Assembly: GCA_023231065.1 (NCBI GenBank)
Contig: JALNWE010000003.1
Coordinates: 1 to 64,000 of the forward strand
From: Bacteroidales bacterium
GTDB lineage: Bacteria; Bacteroidota; Bacteroidia; Bacteroidales; FEN-979
Direction of reading: 5' to 3'
Length of the DNA stretch: 64,000 nt
Under the pieces are notes generated by a model that saw only the letters and a program-made list of their open reading frames with translations, ran no database searches and was not told the DNA's origin. This document shows, one piece after another, positions 34,199-42,443 of the stretch. The position numbers and the translations under genes are program-made. How positions within the stretch are numbered: the stretch's first letter is position 1; each line of letters begins with the position of its first letter.

Positions 34199-35376
34199 TC
34201 CTTTCCAAAATCGATGGCATTGGTTTGATCCTTAATGATAATTATTTCTTTTTGGATATTTTTAGATCCGCTGAAGTGGAGGATATGCTTTCCGGCGGAA
34301 ACATTGAAAAACAGAACTGTTGATTTTTCGACGATGGTCTGATAAAAAATATCGTCAATGAACAGGTCGCCGGTAACTTCCGAATAAACTTTTAATTCCC
34401 CGGTCCCCTTCGCCGGGGATTCATTTTTTGTTTCATCCTGCCGGACTGTCGGAGGAGTTGTCGGAGCGGTAACCAGCGAAATGCCTGGCGAAGCGGAAGG
34501 GGGCATCGCGGCCGGTCCGGGGGTGGGGATAACAAAAACAAAATCCCCTTTGTCAAGGTTGGGATTCCTTATCTTTCCGAATTGCGGATGCTGGGTCTCA
34601 TAAGAATAGTTGATGACCGATTGCTGGATAAAGGCGCCTAACTCGGTTCCGGTCACATAGCCATCATGGTCCATATCAGCTTCCCCTTTAAGCGCTAACA
34701 AAAACTGGGAACAAAAAATACTTTTATCAGGCACTTGCTCATCGGCGGTTCCGCTGGTAATAAATTCCCTGACAGGTTGGAGTGTTTTCTGACTCAAGGG
34801 CTGAGGCAATGTCATACTGGTAGCAAACAGGGAACCTGAGAAACAAGCATCAAAAAGGAATAAGGCATGTTTTGATTTGATCCTTTTGGTATAAACTTCT
34901 ATCTGCGACATTTCCATTGCATTGTTCTGAAAGCCAACCTGATCCCGTGTTGGATTCGGGGCATTTGCCGGGACAATATACCCCAACTCTTCGCCAAGTT
35001 TTGTTTTAATGGTATAACCATGTCCGGCGAAATAAAAAAGTAAGCGGGCATCGGGGAACAAGCCATAGGTAGTAATAAAACCAGAAAAAGCCCGGTCAAG
35101 TTCGGTTAAATCCGGGTCTAGTATTAAAGTAACCTTAAAACCTTGTTCTTCCAATGCCTGCTTCACATCCGACATATCGAGGCTGACACCCGGCAGAGGC
35201 GGAAGCCCGTTCTGGTAATTGGTAACGCCGATCACCAGGGCGAAACTCTGTTTGTAGGCAGTTACCTCCCCTCCCCTGATCCTGATTGGTACTGTTTGGA
35301 ACCCGAGCTGTGCAAACCCGCTGAGATCCAAAATAATTATAAGAAAAATAAAGAGGGTAAACCGTTTTGGCAACAT
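34195..35376 (-). CDS. Secreted metacaspase-like protease with EF-hand (393 aa)
   Basis: A signal peptide (1-22) precedes a peptidase C14 domain (about 44-230). The catalytic dyad is His119 in FYFAGHGYT and Cys178 in FDACFSGSL, and SFALVIGVTNYQNGLPPLPG is the first strand with the usual C14 substrate loop. A canonical 12-residue EF-hand loop follows at 234-245 (Asp234, Asp236, Asp238, Thr242, Glu245) and suggests calcium control. After a Pro-rich linker (285-325) a PEGA-like beta domain (about 328-390) ends the chain. It is paralogous to the caspase domain at 36924-38747. It overlaps the transglutaminase-like gene tail by 4 bp. Confidence 0.9.
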   Translation of the reverse strand: MLPKRFTLFIFLIIILDLSGFAQLGFQTVPIRIRGGEVTAYKQSFALVIGVTNYQNGLPPLPGVSLDMSDVKQALEEQGFKVTLILDPDLTELDRAFSGFITTYGLFPDARLLFYFAGHGYTIKTKLGEELGYIVPANAPNPTRDQVGFQNNAMEMSQIEVYTKRIKSKHALFLFDACFSGSLFATSMTLPQPLSQKTLQPVREFITSGTADEQVPDKSIFCSQFLLALKGEADMDHDGYVTGTELGAFIQQSVINYSYETQHPQFGKIRNPNLDKGDFVFVIPTPGPAAMPPSASPGISLVTAPTTPPTVRQDETKNESPAKGTGELKVYSEVTGDLFIDDIFYQTIVEKSTVLFFNVSAGKHILHFSGSKNIQKEIIIIKDQTNAIDFGKD

Positions 35377-35382
35377 CGGTTT

Positions 35383-36918
35383 TTATTTATCAGCATAGGT
35401 AGTCAGCACAAGTCGTTTTTCCCCGATCAGTACTGTTTCACCGATGGTCTTCATCCCCCTGACGTTGGCCAGGATGGCAGGTGTATCATCCTCGATCATC
35501 TGATAGCCTCCTTCTAAACGAGTGGACAGAGGTTTAAAAGGGCTTGTTTGCGCGATCAGTTGAATGGTTTCCACTCCAAAAGGAGCATCACAGACAAATT
35601 TATCGGGTAACAAGAGAGGTTTGCCTGACTGGTCTTCATTAATATACCTGCTATCAGCCAACAAGGTTTTCCTGCCATCTGAAAGATAGTATATCAGCCG
35701 GATATAACAGGGTTGGTCAACCTTCACATAAACGCGCATGGTATCATTACGGGTAAAAACCGGGTTATCCTTCCCCCGGTTTGTCCACAGATCAACGAAT
35801 AGGCCTCCTCCGGTAATTTCATTTTCCGAAAATTGTTTCTGTTGGACTACTGCCTGGTTATAATTATCAGCAATGTATTTGATGGCATTATCATTACACC
35901 ACTTCTCCGGCAGGAATTCCTGTACGCTGGCGATATTCCGTCCGGTTTTTGCATGACGTAAATTGACAATGATCTTGATATTTTCTCCCTCTTTCCAATA
36001 GGTTCCCGATAAAACATAACCGGTGGTGTCAGGTTCCATCAGTCCCCGGTAAACCACTTCATGTGATTTCAGGGTAATTCCCTGGCGGACAATTTTTTGT
36101 TCCAGATTAGCGGCGAAACGAACTGAAAATTCGCTGCCCATGCGTGTATTCTGAAAGGTGAAAGATCCGATCTGGATTCCCCCGGGAAGGTCTTTTACCG
36201 TAAGCTGTTGTTTTAATCCATCCGCTATCAGCAGGCAAAGATCATCCAATGAATTAACTCTTTCTTTTCTCAGGTTTTGCAACCGTTGATTGATGAGCAG
36301 CCCATAATCATCGCCACCTTCCGGTAAAGGTTCTTTACCGATGGCAACCAGCACTGCCTCATCGTTTTCAATCTCCCGGACCATGGGATAACAATCATTA
36401 AAAGTTTTCAAGGCTGATTCGATGTCGCCGGATTTGACATAAGTATCACCGGCATCCAGTTTGCTTTTTAGTTGTTTTCGCTTTTCCGCCAGATCAGATG
36501 TACATCCTTTTATCAGGTCTGCAATTTTGATATAGGCAAAGGCATAAACTGTTTTTTTCTTCGTGTCGTAACATGTCTCTGTCTTCAACCCGTATAACTG
36601 TGCCTCCGATGTTGAGACACTGGCCTGTTTGAAATGCTCGTACGATTGGGTATTCAGGTTTTCCAGGTTCAGGGTGGCAGAACTTGATATATTTGTCTGG
36701 ATGGTCTCCACCAGTTGGGATTTAGCAAATCCCAGGTGTTTTTGACGAAGTTCATCGGGATTGCCGGTTTTTTTAATGGATTCTGAAGAGAAACCGGTCA
36801 GGTACAACGTTTCAGGGTACTGCAATTTTCGCTGGACAGGGTCGGTCCAGGCAGGGTTTTGTGTTAATCCTTCCATGCCCAGCATCAGAAGGACAGTGCA
36901 GAAAATCAAGTTTTTCAT
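35383..36918 (-). CDS. Secreted LPP20 - DUF4384 domain protein (511 aa)
   Basis: A signal peptide (1-19) is followed by an LPP20-like domain (about 22-145: PETLYLTGFSSESIKK, KSQLVETIQTNISSSATLNL, VYAFAYIKIADL), a helical linker (145-215), a CsgG/FlgO-like alpha/beta domain (about 220-345: IADGLKQQLTVKDLPGGIQI, SGTYWKEGENIKIIVNLRHA) and a C-terminal DUF4384 domain (about 365-470: YVKVDQPCYIRLIYYLSDG, LLLPDKF). DUF4384 is often fused to, or next to, bacterial caspases. It is 5 bp from the caspase genes on both sides, all on the minus strand, so the three are one transcript. Likely an adaptor or secreted partner of the proteases. Confidence 0.83.
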   Translation of the reverse strand: MKNLIFCTVLLMLGMEGLTQNPAWTDPVQRKLQYPETLYLTGFSSESIKKTGNPDELRQKHLGFAKSQLVETIQTNISSSATLNLENLNTQSYEHFKQASVSTSEAQLYGLKTETCYDTKKKTVYAFAYIKIADLIKGCTSDLAEKRKQLKSKLDAGDTYVKSGDIESALKTFNDCYPMVREIENDEAVLVAIGKEPLPEGGDDYGLLINQRLQNLRKERVNSLDDLCLLIADGLKQQLTVKDLPGGIQIGSFTFQNTRMGSEFSVRFAANLEQKIVRQGITLKSHEVVYRGLMEPDTTGYVLSGTYWKEGENIKIIVNLRHAKTGRNIASVQEFLPEKWCNDNAIKYIADNYNQAVVQQKQFSENEITGGGLFVDLWTNRGKDNPVFTRNDTMRVYVKVDQPCYIRLIYYLSDGRKTLLADSRYINEDQSGKPLLLPDKFVCDAPFGVETIQLIAQTSPFKPLSTRLEGGYQMIEDDTPAILANVRGMKTIGETVLIGEKRLVLTTYADK

Positions 36919-36923
36919 AGGTT

Positions 36924-38747
36924 TTATTCTTCTCTGACAATGCGGAAACCAACATCGGGATATTTATCATCGGGTTTAAGTCCTTTCCGGAAGGTGATTT
37001 TCAATTCACCAGACCTGTTTTTATATCCGCCGCCGCGGATAACGCGGTGGTTACCTTTGTCTGGTCCTTGGGGATCAAATGTTGACTTAGGGTAATAATA
37101 AGTGGCGCTAAACCAATCGTTACACCATTCAAAGACATTTCCGCTCATGTCGTAAATTCCCAGTTCATTGGGCTGTTTTTGACCGACCGCATGGGTACAC
37201 CTGCCTGCATTCTTTTCATACCAGCCCACATCATCAGCATCTTTTCCACCGGCAAAACTATAATCTTTGCTATTGTTTCCACCTTGTGCGGCATATTCCC
37301 ATTCGGCCTCGGTGGGCAAGCGGTATTTTTTCCCGGTCTTCTGGTTTAAAGCATTCAGGAATACTTGTATATCCACATAACTAACTTGTTCCACGGGGCA
37401 TTCATCGCAATTTTGAGTATAGGAGGGATTGCTTCCTGTGATTTCCCTCCATTGTTTCTGGGTGACTTCAAATTTTCCGATATAGAAACTTTTCATAGTA
37501 ACCAGACGGGATTTTGAGATGGAGGAGGCTCCTGGCTTGGGAAAACCCGGAGAGGGCGGGCGCGGAAGATTACCACCGATATCGAAGGGGCCACCGTCAA
37601 CATGGATCATAGGAATAAAGTCGTTGGCAACATGGAAGGCATCATTGGTGGTGGTTTCCGGCGTTATTTCAACTGGTGGGGGAACTTCGTTTTTTTTCCC
37701 CGCATCTTTTTCTTTACCCCGCTTTTTTGAAGGTTTTGCCGCGGGGGGAGCAGAAGCCACTGTGGCAGCCTCTTGTTTTTCTGCAGGTCTCACAGCAGCA
37801 GTCCCGGCTGGTTGGGTTGTTATGGCAGCAGCGGCTGGTTGGACGTTAGTTGTCGTAGCAGGGGCAGCGCCCAATGTGCCTGTAGATTCTCCCGTAATCG
37901 GAAACACAAAATCTCCTTTATCAAGATTTGGGCTCCGTATTTTACCATACTGTGGATGTTGAGAGTTCCTGGAATAATTGACAACGGTGGATTGCAGAAA
38001 ATCGCCCAATTCACTTCCTGTAACATAACCATCTTTATCCACGTCAGCTTCGCCTTTTAATGCCCTGACAAATTGTTCGCCAAATACGCTTTTATCCGGA
38101 ACCATTTCTTCAGCGCTTCCACTGGTAATAAATTGCCTTACCGGTAAGGTGGTTTTATAGCTGATGATAGCCGGGACTGCCCGTGTGCTTGTGAATAAAG
38201 ATCCGGAAAAACAGGCGTCAAAAATAAAAAGGGCATGCTTGGCCTGAAGCCTCCGGGCATAAATCTCAATTTGGGCCATCTCCATGGCCTGGCTTTGGAA
38301 TTTAGCCAGGTCATAATTGGGATTAGGCGCATCAACCGGGACAATGTAACCCAGTTCCTCGCCATAGTTAGTCTTCACGGTATAGCCATGGCCGGCGAAG
38401 TAAAACAACAACCTGTTATCAACTACCTGGCCATTCCTGGAAATAAAATCTGTAAAAGCCTTGTCAAGCTCTGACTTGGTGGGATCCATTACTACTTCAA
38501 CCTTGAAACCATTTTTTTCAAGCGCCTGTTTTACTTCCGCAATTTCATCTTTAACCCCCGGCAATTGCGACCATCCATTGGAATATTGAGTAACCCCTAT
38601 GACCAGCGCAAAACTACCCTGATACAGGGTTGTCGGTTTGCCCTCGACCGGGATCTCAACCGCTTTCATCCCACGATCCTGAGCTGATAAAGCCAGACCG
38701 GAAAGAATAAAAACAATCAGAAAAAAGATACTTTTTTTCATGTTCAA
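36924..38747 (-). CDS. Secreted metacaspase - EF-hand - FGE-sulfatase-like fusion (607 aa)
   Basis: A signal peptide (about 1-22) precedes a peptidase C14 domain (45-230) with His120 in FYFAGHGYT and Cys179 in FDACFSGSL, then an EF-hand loop at 235-246 (Asp235, Asp237, Asp239, Thr243, Glu246). A long Ala/Pro/Lys-rich linker spans about 285-365. A formylglycine-generating-enzyme/sulfatase-modifying domain occupies 375-605 (GKFEVTQKQWREITGSNPS, VEQVSYVDIQVFLNALN, YRLPTEAEWEYAAQGG, GIYDMSGNVFEWCNDWFS, VIRGGGYKNRSG). The Cys pair that oxidises substrate cysteine in true FGE is missing from the end of the domain, so the module is probably for binding. It heads the three-gene caspase operon. Confidence 0.92.
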   Translation of the reverse strand: MNMKKSIFFLIVFILSGLALSAQDRGMKAVEIPVEGKPTTLYQGSFALVIGVTQYSNGWSQLPGVKDEIAEVKQALEKNGFKVEVVMDPTKSELDKAFTDFISRNGQVVDNRLLFYFAGHGYTVKTNYGEELGYIVPVDAPNPNYDLAKFQSQAMEMAQIEIYARRLQAKHALFIFDACFSGSLFTSTRAVPAIISYKTTLPVRQFITSGSAEEMVPDKSVFGEQFVRALKGEADVDKDGYVTGSELGDFLQSTVVNYSRNSQHPQYGKIRSPNLDKGDFVFPITGESTGTLGAAPATTTNVQPAAAAITTQPAGTAAVRPAEKQEAATVASAPPAAKPSKKRGKEKDAGKKNEVPPPVEITPETTTNDAFHVANDFIPMIHVDGGPFDIGGNLPRPPSPGFPKPGASSISKSRLVTMKSFYIGKFEVTQKQWREITGSNPSYTQNCDECPVEQVSYVDIQVFLNALNQKTGKKYRLPTEAEWEYAAQGGNNSKDYSFAGGKDADDVGWYEKNAGRCTHAVGQKQPNELGIYDMSGNVFEWCNDWFSATYYYPKSTFDPQGPDKGNHRVIRGGGYKNRSGELKITFRKGLKPDDKYPDVGFRIVREE

Positions 38748-38909
38748 TGCGGATTAATGGTATTCAAAGATAATGAAAAATATTCCGGAAACCATATCCT
38801 ATTCGCTTTTTTTACAGCATCATCCGGGAATCATATACCTCCTCATCTCCCCTTACCTGAAACCAGGCCATATTCTGCAAACAGGAACCGTCCGACTGGT
38901 TAATTATCA

Positions 38910-38941
38910 TTTGCGGATGTTCCCGATTATATCTATTTTTG
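38910..38941 (+). promoter_or_regulatory. pyrKD promoter, Bacteroidota -33/-7 type
   Basis: TTTG (38910-38913), exactly 20 nt, then TATTTTTG (38934-38941). It ends 22 nt before the pyrK ATG. It is the cleanest promoter in the window. Confidence 0.7.
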
Positions 38942-38963
38942 TTGAAAGGTCCATCTACCCTCT

Positions 38964-39743
38964 ATGGTTTTCAAAAAGAATATCGGGGATCTGACTGTGA
39001 TCAGGAATCTCCGGTTAAACCAACGTCATTTTCTGCTTGAATTGCAATCGGAAAAGCCATTTCCCGTCATGCTTCCCGGTCAATTTGTCCAGGCTTTTGT
39101 AAAAGATGCTCCGGTTACTTTTCTTCGCCGGCCTTTTTCCATACATGCGGTTAATTTTACTCAAAACATTTTAAAACTGCTGATTCAGATCAAAGGGGAA
39201 GGCACAAGGCATTTATCGACCCTCAGGGAAGGAGAAAAACTGAACCTGATCTTTCCATTGGGTAACTCTTTTACAATACCCCATACAAAAGAGGTCCTCT
39301 TGATAGGTGGTGGCTGTGGCGTTGCTCCTTTACTGTTCCTTGCCCAATTTCTCAACCAGCAACAAATAAAACCTTCTATTCTACTGGGGTTCAGGACAAA
39401 AGATGATATTTTTGAAATCGAGGAATATTCAAGGTATGGAAAAGTATTTATATCCACCGATGATGGCAGCGAAGGTGAAAAAGGGTTGGTGGTTGACCAT
39501 TCTCTTTTTCAAAAAGAGCGCCTTCCTTTCAAGAAAATATATTGCTGCGGCCCTGAGGCCATGATGAAATTCGTTGACCGTATTGCAAAATTTCACCATA
39601 TTGACTGCGAAGTCTCGCTCGAAAACACCATGGCCTGTGGTTTTGGCGTATGCCTGTGCTGCATCGCCCCTACCGATAAAGGCAATGAACGGGTTTGCAC
39701 GGAAGGGCCGGTGTTCAATACGAAAAGGCTGGCAGGATGGTAG
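38964..39743 (+). CDS. pyrK: Dihydroorotate dehydrogenase electron-transfer subunit
   Basis: A 259-residue flavoprotein with FAD- and NAD-binding domains and one [2Fe-2S] cluster; it passes electrons from PyrD to NAD+. FAD binding: RRPFSIHAV near residues 54-62. NAD binding: LLIGGGCGVAPLLFLAQ. The cluster-binding cysteines are in the C-terminal MACGFGVCLCC...VCTEGP (four Cys in the CX4CX2C...C pattern). It is followed 71 bp later by pyrD, the usual pairing for the class 1B enzyme of pyrimidine synthesis. Confidence 0.95.
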   Translation: MVFKKNIGDLTVIRNLRLNQRHFLLELQSEKPFPVMLPGQFVQAFVKDAPVTFLRRPFSIHAVNFTQNILKLLIQIKGEGTRHLSTLREGEKLNLIFPLGNSFTIPHTKEVLLIGGGCGVAPLLFLAQFLNQQQIKPSILLGFRTKDDIFEIEEYSRYGKVFISTDDGSEGEKGLVVDHSLFQKERLPFKKIYCCGPEAMMKFVDRIAKFHHIDCEVSLENTMACGFGVCLCCIAPTDKGNERVCTEGPVFNTKRLAGW

Positions 39744-39793
39744 CATTGAATAGAGTAACAACTCTGATTTTCTTATCAGTTCATTTACAAATC

Positions 39794-39814
39794 GTCAACA
39801 GTCAATCCTAATAA
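39794..39814 (+). repeat. Three heptamer-phased units before pyrD
   Basis: GTCAACA, GTCAATC, CTAATAA directly abut the pyrD ATG. The units resemble the AGTCAAT heptamer of the plsY and purB leaders. This is short, so the phase could be chance. Confidence 0.4.
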
Positions 39815-40732
39815 ATGGCAGAGTTAGCAATAAACATTGCAGGATTAAATTTCAGGAATCCTGTCACCACAGCCTCAGGAACTTTTGGCTATGGGGAAGA
39901 ATTTCTCGATTTTCTTGATCCGGATCAGTTAGGAGGCATTTTTGTCAAAGCCGTGACCGGGAAAAACCGCGATGGGAACGCGTATCCGCGGATGGCTGAA
40001 ACGACAGGAGGCATGCTGAATTCAGTTGGTCTGCAAAATAAAGGAATCGATCATTTCTGCCGGGAGATCTATCCTAAGATCAGGAACTTCAACACGAATA
40101 TCATGGTGAATGTTTCCGGATCGACTATCGAAGAGTACATGACAGTAGCAGAAAGGATCAATGAGCTGGATGACATACCAGCCATTGAACTCAATATCTC
40201 CTGCCCCAATGTGAAACTTGGCGGGATGGCCTTTGGCACAGTCCCCGCTATGGCACGGGAAGTCACCGCGGCGGTCCGGAAAGTTTATCACAAAGTAATG
40301 ATGGTAAAACTTTCTCCCAATGTAACAAACATTACCGAGATCGCACGGGCCGTTACTGATGGCGGAGCCGACGTGATTACCCTGATCAATACCCTCCTTG
40401 GGATGGCAATCGATGCTGAAACCCAGCGTCCGGTCTTATCTACCATCACCGGCGGATTATCCGGTCCGGCCATCAAACCTGTAGCGCTTCGAATGGTATG
40501 GCAGGTACATAAAGCTGTGCCTGTCCCTGTTATTGGCCTTGGAGGGATCATGAACGCCACGGACGCCATTGAATTCATCCTGGCAGGAGCCTCGGCAGTT
40601 CAGGTTGGGACAGCCAATTTTATTGACCCACAGGCCAGTATTAAAATCATCCGGGGCATTGAAGAATATTTGACACGACACAACATAAGCTCTATCAGGG
40701 AATTGATCGGAGCATTAAGGACTGATGTTTAA
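39815..40732 (+). CDS. pyrD: Dihydroorotate dehydrogenase, catalytic subunit (class 1B)
   Basis: A 305-residue FMN TIM barrel that oxidises dihydroorotate to orotate. Class 1B features: the catalytic Cys in [28 protein letters not shown] near the N-terminus, [13 protein letters not shown] and a C-terminal FMN-phosphate-binding [29 protein letters not shown] split here as [11 protein letters not shown] and [11 protein letters not shown]. The class 1B enzyme needs PyrK, encoded just upstream. A small lipoprotein gene starts 16 bp downstream. Confidence 0.96.
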   Translation: MAELAINIAGLNFRNPVTTASGTFGYGEEFLDFLDPDQLGGIFVKAVTGKNRDGNAYPRMAETTGGMLNSVGLQNKGIDHFCREIYPKIRNFNTNIMVNVSGSTIEEYMTVAERINELDDIPAIELNISCPNVKLGGMAFGTVPAMAREVTAAVRKVYHKVMMVKLSPNVTNITEIARAVTDGGADVITLINTLLGMAIDAETQRPVLSTITGGLSGPAIKPVALRMVWQVHKAVPVPVIGLGGIMNATDAIEFILAGASAVQVGTANFIDPQASIKIIRGIEEYLTRHNISSIRELIGALRTDV

Positions 40733-40748
40733 TCATAAAACAAAACCC

Positions 40749-41237
40749 ATGAAAAAATGCACTATCTTATTGCTCTGTATCACCCTGCTTGCTTCTGTTG
40801 CATGCCGGAAGAAAAATCCTGATCCCCCCGCTCCCGTGCGCTGGGCCTCCTTCACCCTGAACGGTGTATCAAAAAATTATACGCAGGCATCCAAATTTTC
40901 CAAAGATTTGTGTTCTTCTTCAACCTATTGCTGCAGGTTTACCACTGATATAAACAATGAAGTGGCAGAACAACTGAAAATCGGGATTCCGGGAGACCCC
41001 ATCGTGGGCCATATATATCAGACCGGCGAATATCGTTTTTCCTGCTTCTATGTTGATAAGTCAGGAACACGATATGATCTGGCAACGGCTCCGTTCAGGG
41101 TCATATTTTCACTTTGGGAAGGACAGGGTGGATGGGCCAAAGGAACGTTTTCGGGATGGATGATTTCCACGATGGGAGATTCCATCCATTTTGATAACGG
41201 CTTTTTCCAGAATGAGATCTGGACACTTGTTCCCTGA
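40749..41237 (+). CDS. Small lipoprotein of unknown function (162 aa)
   Basis: The ATG at 40749 gives MKKCTILLLCITLLASVACR with lipobox SVAC (Cys19). An in-frame ATG at 40725 would overlap pyrD and add an unlikely N-terminus. The mature part is beta-rich and has a cysteine cluster SSSTYCC in the first third, then GIPGDPIVGHIYQTGEYRFS and WASFTLNG...Y segments resembling other small Bacteroidota lipoproteins with a jelly-roll-like fold. I do not recognise a family. It is probably read through from pyrKD but has no evident role in pyrimidine synthesis. Confidence 0.75.
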   Translation: MKKCTILLLCITLLASVACRKKNPDPPAPVRWASFTLNGVSKNYTQASKFSKDLCSSSTYCCRFTTDINNEVAEQLKIGIPGDPIVGHIYQTGEYRFSCFYVDKSGTRYDLATAPFRVIFSLWEGQGGWAKGTFSGWMISTMGDSIHFDNGFFQNEIWTLVP

Positions 41238-41281
41238 AAGAGGTAATGCCAACCCTGGTTTATTACGGGATGTTAACCATG

Positions 41282-42358
41282 CTATAATATATTGACTTCA
41301 GGTTCCAGTGTTATCCCAAAGCGGGAATAGACAGAAGAGATGATCCTGTTCATGAGGTCGAGGATCTGCATTCCTGTCGCGTTACCATAGTTGACCAGCA
41401 CCAATGATTGATGAGGATGGACCCCCGCATCGCCGTCGCGATATCCTTTCCACCCGCATTGCTCAATCAGCCAGGCTGCCGGAACCTTTACGCGACCCTT
41501 GTTTTCTGTATCCTCTCCCGGTTGTTGTTTGTCTTTCTGCTCCGGATACCAGGGCATCATCGGATATAGCTCCAGCAGGTGATCTTTCCTTTCATTCTGT
41601 ACGAGCGGATTTTTAAAAAAACTGCCGGCATTTCCTATTTCAACCGGATCGGGAAGCTTGCGGCGACGGATTGAACAAACTGCTTCGCGGACTTCCGCCA
41701 TTCCCGGATGTCCGATATTTTTTAACCGTAGTTCTTCACGGATCTGGCCATAATCAAGTTTAAGTGAATAGGTACCGCTTATTCCGCCAGGAAGGGCTTT
41801 GTGAAGATGGAAAGTCACATCTAAAATGATGACCTTCCCCTTCAGGGAATTCTTGAAAATGCTGTCGCGATATCCAAAACAACATTGTTCCCGGTTAAAA
41901 CGACGCTCAATCCCTGTATCAATCTCGACGAAGTGAACCGATTCAACCAGATCCTTCACCTCCACCCCATAAGCGCCGATGTCCTGGACCGGTGCAGCGC
42001 CGACAGTCCCCGGTATCAACGAAAGATTCTCCAATCCGGCCCATCCTTGTGCCACACAATACTGAACAAATTCGTCCCAGTTCTCCCCCGCTTCAGCTGT
42101 GACTTTGACCGTACCGTCATCCTGTTCCTTATATTCAATACCCTTCGAATTTATTCTGATAACCAGTCCGTTAAAATTCTTTGTGAAAAGAATATTACTT
42201 CCACAACCGAGAATGAGAAAAGGCATGCGGATCATGGACCGGTAATTAAGCAAGGTAAGGATCTCCTCCCTGGTATGGGGTTCAACAAAATACCGGGCCT
42301 GAACCTCCATTCCGAAGGTATGAAAGGGTTTTAGCGAGACTTTCTGATCAAGGTGCAT
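41282..42358 (-). CDS. murB: UDP-N-acetylenolpyruvoylglucosamine reductase
   Basis: The start at 42358 gives MHLDQKVSLKPFHTFGMEVQ, the conserved MurB N-terminus; the frame continues upstream to 42502 but crosses the promoter, so the short form is preferred (358 residues). MurB reduces enolpyruvyl-UDP-GlcNAc to UDP-MurNAc with NADPH and FAD. Motifs: LGCGSNILFTKNF (FAD phosphate loop), LSLIPGTVGAAPVQDIGAYG, and GNAGSFFKNP with the catalytic Ser, followed by an AAWLIEQCGWKG segment and the C-terminal Glu region. Residues about 280-305 carry a charged insert (PEQKDKQQPGEDTENKGRVK). Divergent from a glycosyltransferase gene across 85 bp. Confidence 0.95.
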   Translation of the reverse strand: MHLDQKVSLKPFHTFGMEVQARYFVEPHTREEILTLLNYRSMIRMPFLILGCGSNILFTKNFNGLVIRINSKGIEYKEQDDGTVKVTAEAGENWDEFVQYCVAQGWAGLENLSLIPGTVGAAPVQDIGAYGVEVKDLVESVHFVEIDTGIERRFNREQCCFGYRDSIFKNSLKGKVIILDVTFHLHKALPGGISGTYSLKLDYGQIREELRLKNIGHPGMAEVREAVCSIRRRKLPDPVEIGNAGSFFKNPLVQNERKDHLLELYPMMPWYPEQKDKQQPGEDTENKGRVKVPAAWLIEQCGWKGYRDGDAGVHPHQSLVLVNYGNATGMQILDLMNRIISSVYSRFGITLEPEVNIL

Positions 42359-42374
42359 GGGAAAAAGTAAAAGC

Positions 42375-42382
42375 CAAAAATA
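42375..42382 (-). promoter_or_regulatory. Candidate -7 element for murB
   Basis: TATTTTTG on the minus strand, ending 16 nt before the ATG at 42358. It fixes the short murB start, because upstream in-frame ATGs precede the element. Confidence 0.5.
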
Positions 42383-42415
42383 ATCCATTTGATCATAACA
42401 TCGGCGGAAAAGGAC

Positions 42416-42423
42416 TATTTTTG
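42416..42423 (+). promoter_or_regulatory. Candidate -7 element for the glycosyltransferase at 42444
   Basis: TATTTTTG on the plus strand, 20 nt before the TTG start. With the murB element it forms a divergent promoter pair, the two -7 octamers 33 bp apart. Confidence 0.5.
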
Positions 42424-42443
42424 TACATACAGAATACCAGATA

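Noticed and set aside
37519..37962. 147-residue plus-strand frame rich in Gly, Ala and Pro
   Set aside because: Produced by the Ala/Pro/Lys-rich linker of the caspase fusion read on the other strand.
38773..38994. 73-residue open frame before pyrK
   Set aside because: It contains the consensus pyrK promoter (38910-38941), overlaps the pyrK start, has no recognisable domain and an amino-acid make-up that looks like translated noncoding DNA.
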